Assembly: GCA_018336015.1 (NCBI GenBank)
Contig: JAGXQZ010000064.1
Coordinates: 1 to 62,273, forward strand
DNA length: 62,273 nucleotides
Source of the DNA: Algoriphagus sp.
GTDB taxonomy: Bacteria; Bacteroidota; Bacteroidia; Cytophagales; Cyclobacteriaceae
Direction of reading: 5' to 3'
Below, piece by piece: positions 1 to 7,358 of the stretch; the stretch's first letter is position 1; each line of letters begins with the position of its first letter. The notes below the pieces were generated by a model that made no database searches, had not been told where the DNA came from, and saw only the letters and a program-made list of their open reading frames with translations. The position numbers and the translations under genes were made by a program.

Positions 1-182
1 GGCAGATTGATTTTCAGAGCAAGGGCCTTGAGTAAGGTAGATTTACCGGATCCATTTTCTCCCACAAATACCGTAATCGCTTTTTCAAACCGGAGTTGAT
101 CCAAAGACTGTAAAGCAGGAATGCTAAACGGAAACCGGCTTGGATCGCCTTGAGGTAGCTGTATGGAGTCGAGGTAGTACAT
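1..182 (-). CDS. AAA family ATPase, N-terminal fragment (cut by window edge)
   Basis: Reading leftwards from an ATG at 182-180, the frame stays open to the window edge and gives 60 residues. It begins MYYLDSIQLPQ and carries a clear Walker A motif, GENGSGKST, about 12 residues before the cut. The short N-terminal strand followed directly by the P-loop fits small stand-alone ABC/AAA ATPases of the COG3910 type rather than a transporter subunit with a long N-terminus. It lies 26 bp downstream of maf on the same strand, so it may be the last gene of the accC-DUF1015-maf transcript. Walker B, the signature motif and any partner domain lie outside the window, so the substrate and role cannot be given. 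Confidence 0.75.
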   Translation of the reverse strand, partial: MYYLDSIQLPQGDPSRFPFSIPALQSLDQLRFEKAITVFVGENGSGKSTLLKALALKINL

Positions 183-208
183 GCCTGCGGGAAAAGATCA
201 TGGGTGAG

Positions 209-796
209 TTACCACTTTTTCAGCTGCTGATAGACCAAATGCTGCGGAAATCCCATGACGGTGAAATAGGACCCTTCAATACTGCTGACTCCCATGAATC
301 CAATCCACTCTTGAATGCCATACGATCCCGCCTTGTCAAAAGGTCGATACCTTCTCACATAGTGCCAAATCTCATCTTCTTCCAAAAACCGAAAGGTCAC
401 TTTGGCCTCATCTTCCAAGGTGATTCGTTTTTTCGCACTCTTCATGGTCACCGCTGTCATGACGGAATGTGTGGTACCTGATAGGCTTTTGATCATGTCA
501 AAAGCTTCCCGTTCCGAATTGGGTTTTCCTAAAATCCGACCCTTTTCGATCACTACGGTATCAGCGGTAATCAGAAGCTCATTGTCTTTCAACTCATGGG
601 GAAAGCTATCTGCCTTTAATTTGGCAAGGTAGGCAGCCGCAAATTCGGCAGGAAGCTCAGCGGGTACAGTTTCATCCACAGGATGTACCATGACCTCAAA
701 ATCAACTTCCAGACCTCTGAGAAGTTCTTGTCTCCTGGGAGAATTGGAGGCTAAAATGATGCGAATATCCTTCAGTTTACTTAAAAAAGGCTCCAT
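209..796 (-). CDS. maf: Maf-family nucleotide pyrophosphatase
   Basis: Maf proteins hydrolyse non-canonical or modified nucleoside triphosphates (dTTP/UTP or m7GTP, depending on the subfamily) in the cytoplasm and act as house-cleaning enzymes. The family hallmark ASNSPRRQELL lies near the N-terminus, followed by ITADTVV and the C-terminal KAGSYGIQ motif. The length of about 195 aa is normal for the family. Three ATGs are possible (814, 802, 796). I prefer 796 because it puts the ASNSPRR motif at the usual distance from the start, but all three overlap the end of the DUF1015 gene, so translation is probably coupled. The subfamily (YhdE-like or YceF-like) cannot be fixed by eye. Confidence 0.92.
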   Translation of the reverse strand: MEPFLSKLKDIRIILASNSPRRQELLRGLEVDFEVMVHPVDETVPAELPAEFAAAYLAKLKADSFPHELKDNELLITADTVVIEKGRILGKPNSEREAFDMIKSLSGTTHSVMTAVTMKSAKKRITLEDEAKVTFRFLEEDEIWHYVRRYRPFDKAGSYGIQEWIGFMGVSSIEGSYFTVMGFPQHLVYQQLKKW

Positions 797-2075
797 AGTC
801 ATAGTCAAATTCATCTTGCTTTATACTGGCAAACAACAATCCACCAAGGGCTTTTGGATAAAAGTAGGTGGATTTTTGCGGCATCACCTGTCCGGACTTA
901 CAGACTTCAAGCACTTGCTCGAGTTCAAGTTCACGGGTGATAATTGCGAAAGTAGCCTTTCCTCCCCTGACCTCACGGACACATCGGGAAAAATTTCTTT
1001 CAAAGGCCAGTTGATCCGAGCTTCGTTGCTTTTCCTCAGTCAATCCCAAGATCTTTTCAAATAAAATATGGTGTAAAATCACCAGGTCAAGATTTCTCAG
1101 CACCTCAGGGAGGTCAGGCCTCACTTGCTCAAATTTCTCAGACTTGAATTTTATCACAAAAGCTTCATCCTCCCAAATCAGTCCAAAGGACCACTTCCTT
1201 TGAAAAGAATAATTGGCCAATTCCTCTGCTTCTCCGATCGATCTTACTTCAAACCAGTCTTGAATTTTGACTAGAAACTCTGCTTTAGAAACCTCCAACC
1301 CATAAAACAAACGATGGGTGGGCAAAATCGTCACGTGATTGCCGTGTACATTGGTCAGGTACATCAGATGATAGTCATACCCTTTCCAGGTCGCTTCGGA
1401 AAATCTCCCCGCTTGGGATTTTCGATAGGCAATTGCTCCCTCCAAGCGATGATGCCCATCCGCCAGAATGATAGTTTTGTCTTTCAGCTTATCAAGAAAT
1501 CTGGAAATAGTCTGCACATCAGTAATGACCGCTAACACCTCCCTCACGCCCTGATAATCCTCCAATTCGTAAAGCGGTTGAGCGATGGCCTTATCCATCA
1601 ATCGCTCGAGCTCATTACTTTCATCTTCATACAGTCCATGCGTAGGACTAGCCTGTATTTCTGTCGCTTGCAAAAGAGCTGTTCGGTCATTGACCGCTGA
1701 GACAATGGTGTTTTCATGTCTATGGATGACACCTTCGGTCCAGTCTGTCGCTTTGATATGCACCATAAAGCCCTTGCGGCAACGCTCCTCGTGCTCACCC
1801 GGTAGTCGGAAATACTGGTAATACACATAGATTCCAGGCACAGGATCCTGCTGAATAACTCCTTCAGCTTTCCATTTTTCCAGGATGACTCGAGCTTCTT
1901 GAGCAGGATTTTCTCCTTGGGGGACAGAGAGATGAATGCTGTTTAAAGGATTTTGATAAAGCGTTTCTCGCTGTTTGGCAGATACCACATCAAAAAGAGG
2001 AGCAGTCAGCTCCTCCAGATTTTTGCCCAATTCCTTGTTGTATCTCCAAGCTCTGAATGGTAATAGTTCAGCCAT
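777..2075 (-). CDS. DUF1015 family protein
   Basis: The 432-aa protein has the DUF1015 (COG4198) layout: an N-terminal stretch with PFRAWRYN, a central DGHHR motif (in LADGHHRLEGA), and a long alpha/beta body. DUF1015 proteins are widespread in Bacteroidota, Clostridia and archaea and have been loosely called HTH-containing or SpoOJ-like regulators without experimental support, so the function is unknown. Its ATG overlaps the stop of accC by one base (TGATG), and its own end overlaps the maf start, so the three genes form a tight translationally coupled operon. The coupling to a biotin carboxylase may be informative. The highly conserved DGHHR suggests a metal- or phosphate-binding catalytic site, which is inference. 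Confidence 0.85.
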   Translation of the reverse strand: MAELLPFRAWRYNKELGKNLEELTAPLFDVVSAKQRETLYQNPLNSIHLSVPQGENPAQEARVILEKWKAEGVIQQDPVPGIYVYYQYFRLPGEHEERCRKGFMVHIKATDWTEGVIHRHENTIVSAVNDRTALLQATEIQASPTHGLYEDESNELERLMDKAIAQPLYELEDYQGVREVLAVITDVQTISRFLDKLKDKTIILADGHHRLEGAIAYRKSQAGRFSEATWKGYDYHLMYLTNVHGNHVTILPTHRLFYGLEVSKAEFLVKIQDWFEVRSIGEAEELANYSFQRKWSFGLIWEDEAFVIKFKSEKFEQVRPDLPEVLRNLDLVILHHILFEKILGLTEEKQRSSDQLAFERNFSRCVREVRGGKATFAIITRELELEQVLEVCKSGQVMPQKSTYFYPKALGGLLFASIKQDEFDYDYGAFFK

Positions 2076-3571
2076 CAGATCAGGCGGTTTTTCCAGTTGG
2101 TCGAGGGCAGGGATTTCACTGCCTCCCGAGGATTGATTTTATGGTCGTGTTTATCAAAAAACTCCACTGCCAGAGCGGCCAGCATTTCTTTTTCCTGATC
2201 AGTGAAAACCGGTTCTAGTTTATCGGGAGTAAAATAGCGCTCAACAAACTTGGTATCAAATTGCCCTGAGACAAAAGCCTCGTGTTGCAAAGCAAATCGG
2301 CAGAAATCCAAGGTGGTCTGAATGCCTGTGATTCGGTAATCATTGATCGCTCGAATCATTTTATCGATCGCTTCCTGACGATTGGCACCGTGAGTGATCA
2401 GTTTGGCGATCATCGGATCGTAGTAGATTGGAATATCCATCCCCTCTTCAAAGCCATCGTCGACTCGGATCCCAGGACCCTGAGGTCTTCGATAGGTGAT
2501 CAATTTTCCGATATCCGGAAGAAAGTTGTTTTTGGGATCTTCGGCATAGACCCGGATCTCTACCGCATGACCATAGATTTCCAAATCTTCCTGTGCAAAA
2601 GACAGTGGGTTACCTTCTGCAATCAAAATCTGCTCGCGAACCAAGTCTTTGCCTGTAATCATTTCCGTCACAGGATGCTCCACCTGAAGTCGGGTATTCA
2701 TTTCCAAAAAGTAGAAATTAAGCTTATCGTCCACGATAAACTCCACGGTACCTGCACCATAATAAGTACAAGCTTTCGCAACTCCAACAGCAGCTTCACC
2801 CATGGCTTTTCTCATCTCAGGTGACACAACCGCAGAAGGCGCTTCTTCGATCACTTTTTGGTGGCGGCGCTGAATGGAGCATTCTCTCTCAAAGAGGTAC
2901 ACCGTATTGCCGTGCTGATCTCCCAAAATCTGAATCTCGATATGTCTGGGAGAAGTGATGAATTTTTCGATAAAAACCGCTCCATCTCCAAAGGCAGACT
3001 GCGCTTCGGACACTGCCCGCTGCATTTGCTCTTCAAATTCAGCTTCTGATTCGACGATTCGCATCCCCTTTCCGCCGCCGCCTGCAGAGGCTTTGATCAG
3101 GATAGGATAGCCAATTTCGGAGGCTTTTGCCTTTGCGGCAGCAAGGTCTGAGATGGCTTCTTCCGTACCCGGAACCAAGGGAATGTTGTATTGGGCGACA
3201 GCTTGCTTGGCTGCGAGTTTAGAGCCCATCACCTCGATAGACTCAGGGGAAGGACCTACGAAAATAATCCCTGCATCGGCCACCTTTTGTGCAAAAGCAG
3301 CATTTTCGGAAAGAAAACCATAGCCTGGATGGATGGCGTCCACTCCAAGGTCTTTGCAGGCTTGGATAATTTTATCTGCAACCAAATAGGACTGATTGGA
3401 AGGAGGAGGACCTAGGCAGACTGCTTCATCCGCAAATTTGACATGCGGAGAAAGGCGATCTGCTTCTGAATAGACAGCGACGGTAGCGATTCCCATTTCA
3501 CGGGCTGTTCGCATGACTCGGAGGGCAATTTCTCCGCGATTAGCAACCAAAAGTTTCTTGATTTTTGCCAT
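2075..3571 (-). CDS. accC: Biotin carboxylase subunit (AccC-type)
   Basis: This is the ATP-dependent biotin carboxylase half-reaction enzyme of acyl-CoA carboxylases: bicarbonate plus ATP carboxylate the biotin on a carrier protein. Visible motifs are ANRGEIALR at the N-terminus, the glycine-rich ATP-grasp loop GGGGKGMR, the catalytic segment ECSIQRRHQK, and EMNTRLQVEHPVTE. At 498 aa it is about 50 aa longer than E. coli AccC (449), the extra part being a C-terminal tail. No biotin carrier (accB) or carboxyltransferase gene is next to it: downstream come DUF1015 and maf, and upstream the divergent alpha-oxoamine synthase. It may therefore serve a carboxylase encoded elsewhere, either acetyl-CoA or another acyl-CoA carboxylase. 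The family is certain; the substrate is inferred. Confidence 0.93.
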   Translation of the reverse strand: MAKIKKLLVANRGEIALRVMRTAREMGIATVAVYSEADRLSPHVKFADEAVCLGPPPSNQSYLVADKIIQACKDLGVDAIHPGYGFLSENAAFAQKVADAGIIFVGPSPESIEVMGSKLAAKQAVAQYNIPLVPGTEEAISDLAAAKAKASEIGYPILIKASAGGGGKGMRIVESEAEFEEQMQRAVSEAQSAFGDGAVFIEKFITSPRHIEIQILGDQHGNTVYLFERECSIQRRHQKVIEEAPSAVVSPEMRKAMGEAAVGVAKACTYYGAGTVEFIVDDKLNFYFLEMNTRLQVEHPVTEMITGKDLVREQILIAEGNPLSFAQEDLEIYGHAVEIRVYAEDPKNNFLPDIGKLITYRRPQGPGIRVDDGFEEGMDIPIYYDPMIAKLITHGANRQEAIDKMIRAINDYRITGIQTTLDFCRFALQHEAFVSGQFDTKFVERYFTPDKLEPVFTDQEKEMLAALAVEFFDKHDHKINPREAVKSLPSTNWKNRLI

Positions 3572-3669
3572 GTTTTTCTAAAGTTTTTTTGGGTTGGCTC
3601 CACAGCCTGAGACGAAATAAGGAAATAAATCTGAGCTTTTTGGAGTCCGTTTTTTCATAAAAACAGTTT

Positions 3670-3701
3670 TTTGCTTCAAAGGTAGAATAGTCTTATTTTT
3701 G
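3670..3701 (+). promoter_or_regulatory. Bacteroidota-type promoter of the alpha-oxoamine synthase gene
   Basis: TTTG at 3670-3673, a 20-bp spacer, and TATTTTTG at 3694-3701 match the Bacteroidota sigma-A promoter pattern (-33 TTTG, -7 TAnnTTTG). Transcription would start near 3708, about 45 bp before the gene start at 3754. The candidate accC -7 box lies inside this promoter on the other strand, so the two transcripts would start almost back to back. Confidence 0.6.
3677..3684 (-). promoter_or_regulatory. Possible -7 box for accC operon
   Basis: Read on the minus strand this is TACCTTTG, a perfect match to the Bacteroidota -7 consensus TAnnTTTG. It is about 106 bp before the accC ATG. No clear TTTG lies 19-20 bp further upstream, so the call rests on the -7 box only. 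Confidence 0.35.
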
Positions 3702-3753
3702 GCCGTTTTTAAAGAAAAGTCTTATTTCCCCACTATTCTAAATTCAAACTGCT

Positions 3754-5004
3754 TTGGATCTATTTGCAAAATTAAAAACGAACATGGGCCCATTGGGCAA
3801 ACACTCTGAGTTTGCTGACGGCTATTGGTCATTCCCAAAACTCGAAGGTGAGATTGCTCCAAGAATGAAATTCAAAGGTAAGGAAGTGCTTACCTGGAGT
3901 TTGAACAACTACCTGGGCCTTGCTAACCATCCAGAAGTCCGCAAAGCGGATGCAGATGCAGCAGCCAAATGGGGAGCAGCTTATCCGATGGGCGCTCGTA
4001 TGATGTCTGGTCAAACGATGATTCACGAGCAGTTGGAAGACGAGTTGGCAGCGTTCGTTGGCAAAGAAAAATCCTACCTTTTGAATTATGGGTACCAGGG
4101 AATCATGTCTGTCATCGATGCGATCTTGGACAGAAAAGACGTGGTCGTCTACGATTCAGAGTGTCATGCCTGTATCATCGACGCACTCAGAATGCACTTA
4201 GGCAAGCGCTACGTATTCCCTCACAATGACATCGAAAGCTGTGAAAAGCAACTCGAAAGAGCTACCAAACTCGCTGCTGAAACCGGCGGAGGCATATTGG
4301 TAATCACTGAAGGGGTTTTCGGAATGACGGGTGACCAAGGAAAGCTGAAAGAAATCTGTGAACTGAAGAAGAAATTTGAGTTCAGACTTTTGGTAGATGA
4401 TGCTCACGGTTTTGGCACTTTGGGTGAAACAGGTGCTGGTGCTGGACAAGAGCAAGGTGTACAAGATCAGATTGACCTCTACTTCTCTACATTTGCCAAG
4501 TCCATGGCATCCATCGGAGCATTTATTGCGGGTGACGCAGACGTGATTTTATTCCTGAGATACAATATGCGTTCTCAGATTTTTGCAAAATCCCTTCCAA
4601 TGATCCTCGTAGAAGGTGCGTTGAAGCGTCTTGAATTGATCAGAACTCAGCCACAGTTAAAGGATAACCTTTGGAAAATTGTCCACGCTTTGAGAAAAGG
4701 CCTTCATGAAAATGGATTCAGCACTGGTAAATCCAATTCTCCTGTAACTCCTGTCGTGCTAAATGGCACCGTTGGTGAAGCGGCGGCACTTTCTATGGAC
4801 TTGAGAGAGAACTACGGTATTTTCTGTTCAGTAGTAATTTACCCTGTCGTACCTAAAGGAATGATTATCTTGAGATTAATTCCAACGGCTGTTCATACCC
4901 TAGAAGATGTAGAAGAAACTGTGAAAGCTTTTGCAGCAGTAAAAGATAAACTCACATCGGGTATCTATAAAAATTCTGAGTTGGCTCTTTCTTTTGGAGA
5001 ATAA
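3754..5004 (+). CDS. PLP-dependent alpha-oxoamine synthase (serine palmitoyltransferase/cysteate acyltransferase-like)
   Basis: The 416-aa protein belongs to the alpha-oxoamine synthase family, which condenses an amino acid with an acyl-CoA or acyl-ACP (BioF, Kbl, HemA, serine palmitoyltransferase). Visible signs are NNYLGLANHPEV near the N-terminus, the DDAHGFG aspartate/histidine segment that holds the PLP ring, and the lysine in STFAKSMASIGAF, which replaces the usual T-x-S-K-S-x-G context. Such enzymes in Bacteroidota make 3-ketosphinganine or, with cysteate, 3-ketocapnine for sulfonolipids. Which reaction applies here cannot be decided from the sequence alone. The start is a TTG at 3754, because MDLFAKLK fits the expected N-terminus; an ATG at 3784 is the alternative. 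A histone H1-like gene follows about 100 bp downstream. Confidence 0.82.
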   Translation: MDLFAKLKTNMGPLGKHSEFADGYWSFPKLEGEIAPRMKFKGKEVLTWSLNNYLGLANHPEVRKADADAAAKWGAAYPMGARMMSGQTMIHEQLEDELAAFVGKEKSYLLNYGYQGIMSVIDAILDRKDVVVYDSECHACIIDALRMHLGKRYVFPHNDIESCEKQLERATKLAAETGGGILVITEGVFGMTGDQGKLKEICELKKKFEFRLLVDDAHGFGTLGETGAGAGQEQGVQDQIDLYFSTFAKSMASIGAFIAGDADVILFLRYNMRSQIFAKSLPMILVEGALKRLELIRTQPQLKDNLWKIVHALRKGLHENGFSTGKSNSPVTPVVLNGTVGEAAALSMDLRENYGIFCSVVIYPVVPKGMIILRLIPTAVHTLEDVEETVKAFAAVKDKLTSGIYKNSELALSFGE

Positions 5005-5032
5005 AAAAAAAATCAAAAAAAAAGGCCTCTGG

Positions 5033-5063
5033 ATTGAAATAGAAAGTATTTGGGCTATATTGG
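5033..5063 (+). promoter_or_regulatory. Possible promoter of the Hc1-like gene
   Basis: ATTG at 5033-5036, a 19-bp spacer, and TATATTGG at 5056-5063 resemble the Bacteroidota -33/-7 pattern with one mismatch in each box. It sits 44 bp before the ATG at 5107, after an A-rich stretch that follows the synthase stop. Confidence 0.4.
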
Positions 5064-5106
5064 TTCTCAATAAACTTATCATCAACCTAAAAAATAAACT
5101 TTTACT

Positions 5107-5283
5107 ATGAGCAGATTTAGTGAAGTAAAAAATCTTGTAATGAGCTTGGAAGCTGATTTCGAAAAGTTCTACGACAAAGGAAATCAGGCAGCTGGTACCC
5201 GAGTTCGTAAAGGAATGCAAGAATTGAAAAACCTGGCGCAAGAAATCCGTACTGAAGTACAAGACAAGAAAAACGCTGGTTGA
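5107..5283 (+). CDS. Histone H1-like protein Hc1
   Basis: A 58-aa protein that begins MSRFSEVKNLVMSLEADFEKF and ends in QDKKNAG. It matches the small Hc1-type (PF07432) proteins found across Bacteroidota, which are predicted nucleoid-associated proteins: a short helical, charged polypeptide with several Lys/Arg. The motif GTRVRKGMQELK is typical of this group. It has a promoter-like sequence upstream and a strong terminator directly downstream, so it probably makes a short monocistronic transcript. Unlike chlamydial Hc1 it lacks a long lysine/alanine tail; it is close to neutral, so direct DNA compaction is only assumed from the family. Confidence 0.88.
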   Translation: MSRFSEVKNLVMSLEADFEKFYDKGNQAAGTRVRKGMQELKNLAQEIRTEVQDKKNAG

Positions 5284-5293
5284 TCCGGAAAAT

Positions 5294-5324
5294 AAAAAAA
5301 GGTGGTCATAAGCCACCTTTTTTT
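5294..5324 (+). terminator. Rho-independent terminator after the Hc1-like gene
   Basis: GGTGG (5301-5305) pairs with CCACC (5313-5317) around a 7-base loop, flanked by A7 and T7, so the A and T runs extend the stem. It lies 10 bp past the Hc1 stop. The symmetry means it may also act on the leftward M1 peptidase transcript. Confidence 0.8.
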
Positions 5325-5340
5325 ATTTGATCAAAACAAT

Positions 5341-5366
5341 AAAGTGGAGCCTTAAAACTCCACTTT
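5341..5366 (-). terminator. Hairpin at the 3' end of the M1 peptidase gene
   Basis: AAAGTGGAG (5341-5349) and CTCCACTTT (5358-5366) form a perfect 9-bp stem overlapping the stop codon of the leftward peptidase gene. On the minus strand it is followed by ATTGTTTTG, a weak T-run, so it is probably the first part of a double terminator with the 5294-5324 hairpin. Confidence 0.5.
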
Positions 5367-7190
5367 ATTGTTTTCAGGCTGTAGGTCAGCCAATCGCTTA
5401 CTCGGATCAATTTCCACTGATTTGACTTCAGCAAATGGTTTGGCAAGTTGAATGGTTTTGGTAGGATTAGTCCAAGGCCATGCTTCAGTCAGGACTCTTT
5501 TTGGCATTCCTGCTTCTTCTGATTTTTCCCCTCTCATCATCACAAGTGGGAGGTAAACCATTTCTTTACTTCCATTTTTGTAGGTGACGACCAAGTCGAT
5601 AGGCATAGGCATTAAGCCAATTCGCTCTAACGTAATCTCAGTTCCTACGCTTGAAGCTTTGACCTCTTTGACTCCATAGTCAATTGTTTTGGTAGAATTG
5701 ACAAAGTATTCTTTATACCAATCCAATTCAAGGCTACTTTCTTTTTCCATCACCCGGATGAAATCATTCACATTCGGATGCTTAAACTGCCAGGTATTCC
5801 AATAGCGGTGCATGCCTCTGTCTCTTACTTCAGATCCGATGACATAGCCCAACTGCTCCAAAAACACTGCCCCTTTGGAATAAGCCGCCGAACTGTAGGC
5901 AGAGTTGGTATGGTAATGATCGGAATGGGTAGACATGGGTTCTTCGAGGCCCGACTTAGCCAACCGGAAATAACCGGCATAAGATCCTCGATGAGGACTT
6001 GTAGATGGCTGAAATATAGAAGCCATCGTCAAGCCAGATGCATACGAAGTGAATCCCTCATCCATCCATGGATATAGCGATTCGTTCGTTGCCAGTACTC
6101 CATGAAACCAACTGTGAGCCAACTCATGAACCATCACTCCCACCAAACTATTCAAAGGGCGCTGCCCTGTAATCAAGGTAGACATCGCATATTCCATCCC
6201 TCCATCTCCGCCTTGTACCACCGAAAACTGCTTGTATGGATATTGACCAAACATTTTTGACATATACTCGATGGCTTTGGGTGTGTATGACTTCAGCTTT
6301 TCCCAATTTTCAGAAGTCTTTTCTCCTGGAATGTAGAAATGATGAACCGTGATACCATTGGCCATCTGGATTTTATCATGCTTGTATTTAGGGTCAGCAG
6401 CCCACATAAAGTCGTGCACTTTTGGCGCCACAAAATGCCAGGTTAAGGTATTTCCTTTCGGGGAAGCCACTTTTACTCCGGCATCTTCATAGCCATGTCC
6501 GATCTCATTCGGGTTTTGCAAGTAGCCAGTTCCGCCGATGACATAAGTCTTGTCGATGGTGATCTTCACATCAAAATCCCCCCAAATCCCATAAAACTCT
6601 CGTGCTACATAGGGATTGGCATGCCAGCCTTGTTCGTCATAGTTCGCCATTTTGGGATACCATTGTGACATGGAATAGCGCACACCTTCTTCACTGTCAC
6701 GACCAGATCGTCGCACCTGCAGCGGTACTTGCCCATCAAATTCCATTTCAAAAGTTACGGTAGAATTTGGCAAAATCGGCTCAGGCAAATCCACTTCAAG
6801 AATGGTTTCAACCTCCTTAAATTTGACGGATTTACCGTTCATTTTCAGACTTTTGGTATGAAGGTATCCGATTTCATCAGGCTTGAGTTTGGAAATTCGA
6901 TCCTTAACCCGTGCGTCAGGATCTGCAATGGTCCTGGATCGCACATCCATCATACTTCCAGGCTGGAAAGCATTGTAATAGAGGTGGTAGAACACCCGTG
7001 ACAGCGTGTCAAGGGAATTGTTGGTGTACTTGAGGGTTTGTATTCCGGTGTATTGGTTGGTTTTGACATCCATCTTGACGTCCATTTTGTAATCCACCGC
7101 CTGCTGGAATCGGCCATTTTGAGCCGAAACCGAAGTGATTCCTACAAAAAGAAAAAGCCCAACCGCAGGCTTCATCCAATTTTTGATCAT
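5352..7190 (-). CDS. Secreted M1-family zinc metallopeptidase
   Basis: A 612-aa protein with an N-terminal signal peptide (hydrophobic stretch ending in VSAQ). The M1 (gluzincin) zinc site is visible: HELAH with His355, Glu356 and His359, and the third ligand Glu378 in WMDEGF, exactly 19 residues after the second histidine. An N-terminal beta domain of the aminopeptidase-N type precedes it (IQTLKYTNNS, YHLYYNAFQPGS). The exopeptidase gate motif GGMEYAM is present, so aminopeptidase activity in the periplasm or at the surface is expected. It is divergent from the BNR-repeat gene at 7359 and convergent with Hc1. The substrate is not predictable. Confidence 0.92.
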   Translation of the reverse strand: MIKNWMKPAVGLFLFVGITSVSAQNGRFQQAVDYKMDVKMDVKTNQYTGIQTLKYTNNSLDTLSRVFYHLYYNAFQPGSMMDVRSRTIADPDARVKDRISKLKPDEIGYLHTKSLKMNGKSVKFKEVETILEVDLPEPILPNSTVTFEMEFDGQVPLQVRRSGRDSEEGVRYSMSQWYPKMANYDEQGWHANPYVAREFYGIWGDFDVKITIDKTYVIGGTGYLQNPNEIGHGYEDAGVKVASPKGNTLTWHFVAPKVHDFMWAADPKYKHDKIQMANGITVHHFYIPGEKTSENWEKLKSYTPKAIEYMSKMFGQYPYKQFSVVQGGDGGMEYAMSTLITGQRPLNSLVGVMVHELAHSWFHGVLATNESLYPWMDEGFTSYASGLTMASIFQPSTSPHRGSYAGYFRLAKSGLEEPMSTHSDHYHTNSAYSSAAYSKGAVFLEQLGYVIGSEVRDRGMHRYWNTWQFKHPNVNDFIRVMEKESSLELDWYKEYFVNSTKTIDYGVKEVKASSVGTEITLERIGLMPMPIDLVVTYKNGSKEMVYLPLVMMRGEKSEEAGMPKRVLTEAWPWTNPTKTIQLAKPFAEVKSVEIDPSKRLADLQPENNKVEF

Positions 7191-7358
7191 ATGACTGTTT
7201 TTTCTTTAAAGAAAATCAAAAGTCAAAGTCTGCCCAAACCAACCGTAAAATTAGAATCGCATTTTATCTCTTATCCATTTTCCTTTGGAATAAATCGAGC
7301 TTCCCATTCCAAAACTTTTCCTTTAATTGAGGACAAATTTGAAAACCACCTTAGTCAA

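Noticed and set aside
2282..2824. 180-aa open frame antisense to accC
   Set aside because: Lies entirely inside accC, which has all family motifs; it is a shadow.
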